Source of the DNA: Panicum virgatum
Taxonomy: Eukaryota; Streptophyta; Magnoliopsida; Poales; Poaceae
DNA: 64,000 nucleotides
Reading direction: 5' to 3'
Assembly (NCBI RefSeq): GCF_016808335.1
Contig: NC_053137.1
Location: 4,849,904 to 4,913,903 of the forward strand
The translations under genes were made by a program, and so were the position numbers. Positions within the stretch are counted from its first letter, which is position 1, and every line of letters begins with the position of its first letter. The notes beneath the pieces were generated by a model. The model saw only the letters and a program-made list of their open reading frames with translations, made no database searches and was not told the origin of the DNA. Positions 58,243-64,000 of the stretch are shown here, one piece after another.

Positions 58243-59460
58243 AAGTCCCCTGCCTAAACCTTGCATGATCTGGACGCTCGATCCAACGGACGGTAGGACC
58301 CAGGGGGCGGACGGTATTTGAAATACCGTCCACCCCCGGTCGGCAATTGGTCCACCGTCCGCCCCTGGTCGTCGCCGCGGTGCCGCCTCCGCCGCATGCC
58401 GTGGCTCGCCAGAACGCCGCCGCGCTGTCCTACCAATCTGGACGAATTCCTGTGTCCTGCCTCGCCTCGCAGCGACCGCGCGCGACGAGAGCCTCGGGGG
58501 GACGTCGTCACTGGTCAGTGGTCACCAGCTCCCCCTGCTCGCTGGGCGCGACACGACGTCGTCGGCGATGCCGACCTGGTTCTTTGTCTCCGCTCTCCAC
58601 CGGCGGCTCCGACGTGGAGGAACAGCTCGTGCGCGAGGTGTGCGCCTCTACCAGCAATGGGTTCGGGAGATTCGCCGGCCGACAAGATCCGTGGGTTTGA
58701 CGGCGAGAGCCGTGCTCCGCCACAGGCTCGCCAGGCAGATCGATGGGTTCGGGTCGCGGCTCGAGGAACGGGCGGCTTGCGCGCATCTCCGGCGGTCTGC
58801 CGAAGCCAGCCGCCCGGCCGGCCGTCCACCTCCTTGCTCGGCCCCATGGACGCTTTGCCCAGAGCTAGCTAATCGGATGAGCTTCTCCCTTCTCTTGAAT
58901 GATGAACCGGCGAGGCCTCCGGCGTCTTCGATTGGCAGTCATTTGCCACCAAGGCTGAGCGCTGGCGCCGCGCCGTCCGGGTCCGGCCTCCGGTGTGGCA
59001 CCACCCCTAGCTCCCGCGCGCTGCCAGGCGAGGCGACCGGTGACGGTGAGGACGATCGCATACCTGACTGGGCAGACCCCGCGTGATGTGGATCGCACGA
59101 TCTCGATCCCACGGCTGGCAGGGACCCAGGGTGGACGGTATTTCAAATACCGTCCACCCCCGGTCGGCATTTGGTTCACCGTCCGCCCTTGGCCGTCGCC
59201 GCGACGCTGCCTCCGCTGCGTGCCGTGCCTCGCCGGAGCGCCGCCCGAGCGCTGGGGACCGGCGAGCTGCGCGTCGTCGCCACCGTCGTCCACGGGGAGG
59301 TGGGGAGGAGGAGGCCGCCGGGGCCAGGTACGCCGTGGCGCGGAACGGGGTCGCGCGCATCGGCGCGCGGCTGCAGCAAGCAGACGGGAGGCGAAGCCAC
59401 CGTGATGCCGTGCTACCCGATGGCGGCGTACCCGTTCATGGTCCACTGACCACTTCTGCC

Positions 59461-61009
59461 ACCGGCCGGCCGGCGCGGAGGCGCTCCGCGTCTAGCTGCT
59501 GACGACGGCAGCAGGCAGCTCAGGGAGAGGGCAGGGCGATCGCGATGTGGCAGGCCGACACGACGGGCTGGGACGATGGGTTCTTCTGCATTTCGCCACT
59601 TCGTGCCGCTCAACTACGTGCTGTGGCTGCCGGCAGCCGCTCCGTCGTATGGCGCGTAACAGGATGGAGTAGTGCTTAATAAAACAGAGTAGCAGCAGCC
59701 TGCCTATGAAGTTTGTACGGCATCCATCTTGATGATAATCAGATGATGATCGATCATCAAGAGGACAATATCAAGTCCTCAATAAATAATTATCCAACAA
59801 TCATCTGCTTCATATGTACTTAATTTTTTCTTGAATGACACTCACAACTAACACTGCATTACCTCTGCATATGCAGTTGCCTGCACATGTACAGTTGCAG
59901 GAGCCCTTTAACCGAACTGTGGAGAGTGAAGGAAAACGAAAACTTAGCTTAAGCACATTATTTCAGCACCTATTTTCAGTTACTATATATGATTGGTGTT
60001 GCCAGTCCATGATATGCTAACCTCAAGCTGAAGGTTCTGTGTGCCCTGGCCAGATGTAATCGCAGCATTTTTTTTTTTGAAAGATCCTAAGCCTTACGGT
60101 TCGGCATGCTCCGTCAGTAATTCTGCAGTTTGGGGAGGCATTACCACACAAATAAAACTGAGAGCTGGATTAGTCAACGCTCGATCAGATTTTATCCCTA
60201 TCCCTGCATTTTGATGATAGCTTTGTTGTTTGAGGGGCAGGTCAGAGTCTGGTGCACGGTCATTTTGGTTATATTGGTTCCATTACTTTTATTCAGTGGT
60301 TTCAGATCTGAATGGTAGGATAATACTTTGCCTCTCCAATGGGATAATGATGAGGTTTGAGAACCTGGATTTATTCAGTATTGTATAAGCTGATCTTGGT
60401 TGTTGTGTGTTTTTGTGTCATTCAGAGATGCAGGTGGGGCATTGGTTGTGGGGGTTGATTGATGTAGAAGTTTGGTTATGGCTGACAGTAGTTTTGCTAT
60501 TTCCGCGTTATATTATGATGATATTACCATTGTGAAATTACAGCCTAAATGCCAGAGCTTCAATTGGGATCAATGTTCAAATCTACAGGATGCTTGGAAG
60601 CAACACTTTGATTGGAAACAAAATATTACATTGGATTGACATCAACGTTCAAATCTGTAGACTGTAAGATGCTTGTAATTATGTGGATGTCTTCTCTGTT
60701 ATTACGATCAGTTCCTTCTGTTTTCTAGTCACTTAAATTATATGTCTTCTCTGTTATTACGATCAGTTCCTTCTGTTTTCTAGTCACTTAAATTATATGG
60801 ATGCTTAGGAATTCTTATGTGCTTCCTATCCAGTTAGTTTCTGTAATCGCAGCAGCAAGTGTTGAGTTGACAGTCTCAGGAAGATCCATCATCGGCCCCA
60901 ATGTAAGGCTGAACACCGCATTTTAGTTGGTTTCAACTTTCTAGTGAAAATAGGAGTGTCAGACGCTGCAATGCATAGCTTATCTGAACTCTGAACTACG
61001 AGCGCTCGA
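59461..61009. other. Array unit 3, non-coding flank
   Basis: Includes the repeated flank motif at 59826-60060, a T-run at about 60069, an exact 55-bp tandem duplication (60690-60799) and otherwise nothing recognised. No ABCC exon copy is present in this unit. Confidence 0.45.
60690..60799. repeat. Exact 55-bp tandem duplication
   Basis: The unit TCTTCTCTGTTATTACGATC... ending TTAAATTATATG occurs twice back to back (60690-60744 and 60745-60799) with no differences, so it is either a very recent event or an assembly artefact. Confidence 0.97.
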
Positions 61010-63700
61010 AACACTCAGCCTATCACGCTCTTGATCCATCGTCCACCGTGACCCTGCGTTGCAGGCGGCTTGGAGCAGGAGGCAGCCGGGTGCCGGCGGA
61101 GGCGGAGGCGGCGATGTGGTTCACCGGCGACCGCGCGCATCTCCGGTCCGCCGAGGCCGGCCACCGGCTGGCCATGTCCTTCCCAGATGCCCAGGGCCAC
61201 GGACGCTTTGCCCAGAGCTAATGGGACGCGCTTCTCGATGAAGTGGCGAGGCCTCCGGCGTCGTTCGGTCGGTGGACACTCGCCGCCGTGCCGTCGGGCC
61301 TCCGGTGTAGCGCCACCGCAGCTCCCGCGCGCTGGCAGGCAAGTGGGGATGACGACTGAGTCCTTTCCCTGTGCAAACTTTGGTTGATCTGGACCGTACA
61401 TGCTCGATCCAGTGGACTGCAGGGACTAAGGGGGTGGACGGTATTTGAAACACCGTCCACCCCTGGTCGGCATTTGTTTTACCGTCCGCCCTGGCCGTCG
61501 CCGCGGCGCTGCCTCCACTGCGTGCCGTGGCTCGCCGGAGCGTCGCCGCGCCGGACTGCCGATCTGGGACGACCTGCCGTGTTCTGTCTCGCTTCACGGC
61601 GACCGAAAGCGACGAGAAGCCTCCGGGGGCGTGGTCATTGGTCACCAGCCTCCTGCTCGCCGGGGGCGCGACACGAGACGTCGTCGGCGATGCCGGCCGG
61701 CCTGGTTCTTCTGGGAGGGCCTACGCTCTCCACCTGCTAGCTCGTGCGCGAGAGCCGCGGGGTGTGCGCCGCCGCCAGCCATGGGAACACAGACGCGTCG
61801 TCCCCGTTCCTCTTTGACGCGTGCTGCGTGCACTGGACACGCCGACACGCGGTATCCGCCACCTCCACGACGCCATAGCGGAGTCCATCCTGCTGTTCCC
61901 GGCGTGCGCCGAGGAACCGAGGAAGTGGGGGCTTCATCCCGGGCGACGGCTTGCGCGCATCTCCGGCGCGAAGCCGGGCGGCCGGCCACTTCCTTGCTCG
62001 GGCCCATGGATGCTTTGCCCAATTCCCAGAGCTAATCCGGCGAGCTTCTTTAATTCTCTAGAATAATGACTCGTGGCTATCAACGCCGTTGATCGGCGGA
62101 CATTCGCCGCCGCGCCACCGGCCTCAAGCAGTCCAGACGTCCAATGCAGCGCCATCCGCGCGCTGCCAGACGACTGGCGAGGACGACCAAGTCCCTACCT
62201 AGGCAAAGCTTGCATGATCTGGACCGTACAAGTGCTCGATCCAACGGACAGAAGGACCCAAGGTACCGTCCACCTGCGGTTCGCATTTGCCACGCCGTCC
62301 GCCCCTGGTCGGTGACTCAGCGCAGCGGCGCTGCCTCCGCCGCGTGTCGGGGCTCGCTGGAGAGCTGCCGCGCCGGCCTGCCACTCGGGGACGAGTTCCC
62401 GTGTTCTCCGGGGGCGATGAGCGCCGTCCTCCCGAAGCTCGTCGCCCTGCTGAGGCTGGAAGCAAGGAGACTTCAGATTCATCGAGGGAGCGCAGGAAGA
62501 AGATAAAGTATCACGTTCCTAGGAGACGATCTCTCCAGCTGATGCAAGGCTCCTTGGAGGTCGCGATTGATGGAGTTGCAAGAGGATATTTGCCTGTCGA
62601 GGCTTCTGGTCTGCCGAAGCCGGTCATCCTTGCCCGGGGGCGGCCGGCAGGAAGACGGACGCGTTGCCCAGAGCTCATCGGGCGAGCTTCTCATGAGGAG
62701 TGAAGCGGCGAGGCCTCCTGCCGTCCGGCGTCGTCGATCGGTATGCACTCGCCACCAAGGCTGAGCGCTACCGCCACCGCGGGCCACGCCATCCGGCCTC
62801 CAGCGTCGCGCCGCGCCGCGCGCTGCAGACGACCGACGAGAACGACGGATGGAGTCCGTTGAAACCTCACATGATCTGGACCACACGTGCTCCATCCAAC
62901 GGCTGTCAGGACCCCAGGGGGCGGACGGTATTTGAAATACCGTCCCCCCTGGTCGGCAATTGTTTCCACCGTCCGCCCCTGGTCGTCCCAGCGGCACCGC
63001 CTCCGGTGCATGACGTGGCTCACCGGAGCACCGCCGCGCCGTCCTGCCAGCCTGGGACGATTCCCCGTGTCCTTCCTCGCCTCGCCGCGACCTTGAGCGA
63101 CGAGAGCCTCGGGGGGAACGTGGTCACTGGTCACCAGCTCCCTGCTCGCCGGGTGCGACATGACGTCGTCGGCGACGCTCGCCGACCTGGTTCTTCTGGG
63201 AGGGTCTCCGCTCTCCAACGGCGGATCCGACGTGGGGGATTAGCTCGTGCGCGAGGCCCGCGAGGTGTGGGCCGCCACCAGCCATGGGAACATGACGCGT
63301 CGTCCCCGTCCAGCTTCGATGACCCGCACTTGGATACACCGCTGATGCGCGGCATGCATGCGCTACCTCCACGACGCGCCATGACAGAGTCCACCTCTAC
63401 CCAGCTGTTGCCGGCCTTGGCCGTCGACACGCGCAGCTCACCTGCGTGCGCCGTGGCGCCACGTGCGGACGTGCCGCAGGTGTGCGCACCCCGGGAACAC
63501 GTGCGTGCGTTTGCCTTCGTCCTCGCCACGCCCTGGGCTCCGTACTTTCGCCTGCTTCGCAAGGTGCACACGCGCCTGACACCGATGCCATCGTCTCCGA
63601 TCGTTCGCCAGGGCCAGGCAATAGCATGGCATGTCGCCGGCGGTTGCGCACCACATGTGTTCGCCGCTTTGCCTGCGAGGGACCGATGCTCAGGAATCTG
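61010..63700 (+). pseudogene. P450 (CYP94-like) pseudogene fragments, array copies 4 to 6
   Basis: Three further degenerate units are marked by palindromes at 61436 and 62923 and a broken one near 62262. The clearest coding relics are LSRFTATESDEK near 61590-61630 (the DLLSRF...SDE segment preceding the I helix), a decayed LLAGG..TRDVVGDA I helix near 61650-61700, RHLHDAIAESILLFPAC near 61855-61910 (ExxR region) and GMHALPP...MTESTSTQLLPALAVDTRSS near 63350-63440. The haem-binding loop is absent throughout. No unit is intact. Confidence 0.72.
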
Positions 63701-64000
63701 CATGGCATTGGCAATACCTGCCGGCCTCTACTTTGATCAGTTCCACAATACAGATAGAACATGGTTGTGACTTGTGAGCCGTTATGGTGTACTGACCTTT
63801 ACTGCACTCAAATTTGCTGCCTCGCAGTCGCGGATCGAAGATCGGACAGAAACCAGGAAGCTGTGGACAAAAAGGTACTACTTTCGATCTGAATTTGTGA
63901 TAACCGGTGAACATTTGTGTTGGCGAGTTAATTTGGTGCTAAAATTGTGGACAAAAAGGTACTTTGTCCTGAATTTATGGTAAAGGATTAACTTTCTTCA
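63690..64000. repeat. P450 3' flank, second copy of 54000-54310
   Basis: The landmarks GGAATCTGCATGG, GATCAGTTCCA.AAT, TGACTTGTG.GCCGTT, CACTGCACTCAAATTTG, CTCGCAGTCGCGGATC and GGTACTTT occur in the same order as at 54000-54310 with about ten percent divergence. The array continues past the window edge. Confidence 0.8.

Larger units (their letters stand above)
56850..59460 (+). pseudogene. P450 (CYP94-like) pseudogene fragments, array copies 2 and 3, split by a LINE
   Basis: Fragment 56850-57187 plus 58253-58860 includes the LLAGRDTTSSA...TWFF I-helix near 58535-58590. A second partial unit follows at about 58865-59450. Each unit shares a common order: a GCGCATCTCCGG block, CCCAGAGCTA, a GAGGCCTCCGGCGTC block, TGATCTGGA..GCTCGATCC, the GGACGGTATTT palindrome, then the P450 block. 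No open P450 frame longer than one helix survives. Confidence 0.7.

Noticed and set aside
58318..59446. Frames of 117 to 193 codons on both strands in the P450 array
   Set aside because: GC-rich shadow frames; only the short I-helix and ExxR pieces resem­ble a known protein.

Overview
The window is plant nuclear DNA, almost certainly from a grass (Poaceae; the transposon complement looks panicoid, but that is inference). The reasons are GT-AG introned genes with grass-like GC-rich first exons, dense Stowaway, Tourist, hAT, CACTA, Mutator and Helitron elements, and gene families typical of cereals. There are no operons, ribosome-binding sites or phage-like genes.

Layout. 1-2.3 kb: end of a P-loop kinase gene, then an intact three-exon TEN1 gene (telomere-capping CST complex). 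2.6-4.1 kb: a Stowaway/mariner-type element with perfect 30-bp inverted ends. 5.3-7.7 kb (minus): a two-exon fasciclin-like arabinogalactan protein gene. 8.2-13.5 kb: transposons (a 992-bp hAT element with a GC-rich cargo; a 2.7-kb Helitron). 13.6-18.2 kb (minus): a seven-exon receptor-like cytoplasmic kinase whose last exon is shifted by one base. 18.4-24.3 kb: a CACTA-like foldback, a gene remnant, an MCAfunc-domain gene split by a 1.07-kb hAT element with an exact 8-bp target duplication, and a 572-bp CACTA element. 24.3-30 kb: mostly intergenic, with a solo LTR inserted in one copy of a tandem segmental duplication. 30.0-31.9 kb (minus): a LOB-domain transcription-factor gene with a long Gln/Ala/Met-rich tail and two breaks in frame.

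33.2-42.1 kb: a complete 8.9-kb Mutator-like element bounded by the exact 9-bp duplication CACTGACCG. It carries a MURA-type transposase, a plant-mobile-domain (PMD) gene and three small GRF-zinc-finger-like genes. Both subterminal regions hold arrays of 23-bp palindromes (TACCGCCG-N7-CGGCGGTA). This is the most interesting system in the window.

43.4-64 kb: an ABCC (MRP-type) transporter pseudogene, a small probable mitochondrial membrane-protein gene, and a tandem segmental array. The array repeats the 3' part of the ABCC gene and fragments of a CYP86-clan (CYP94-like) cytochrome P450. It is further broken by a young 801-bp MULE with 217-bp inverted ends, a solo LTR and a 5'-truncated LINE.

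Overall only TEN1, the FLA gene, the partial kinase and one GRF-like MULE gene read cleanly. The RLCK, LOB, small mitochondrial, MULE transposase and ABCC genes each show single-base frame breaks in otherwise well conserved sequence. This could be pseudogenisation or uncorrected assembly indels, and it decides how much of the window is functional.
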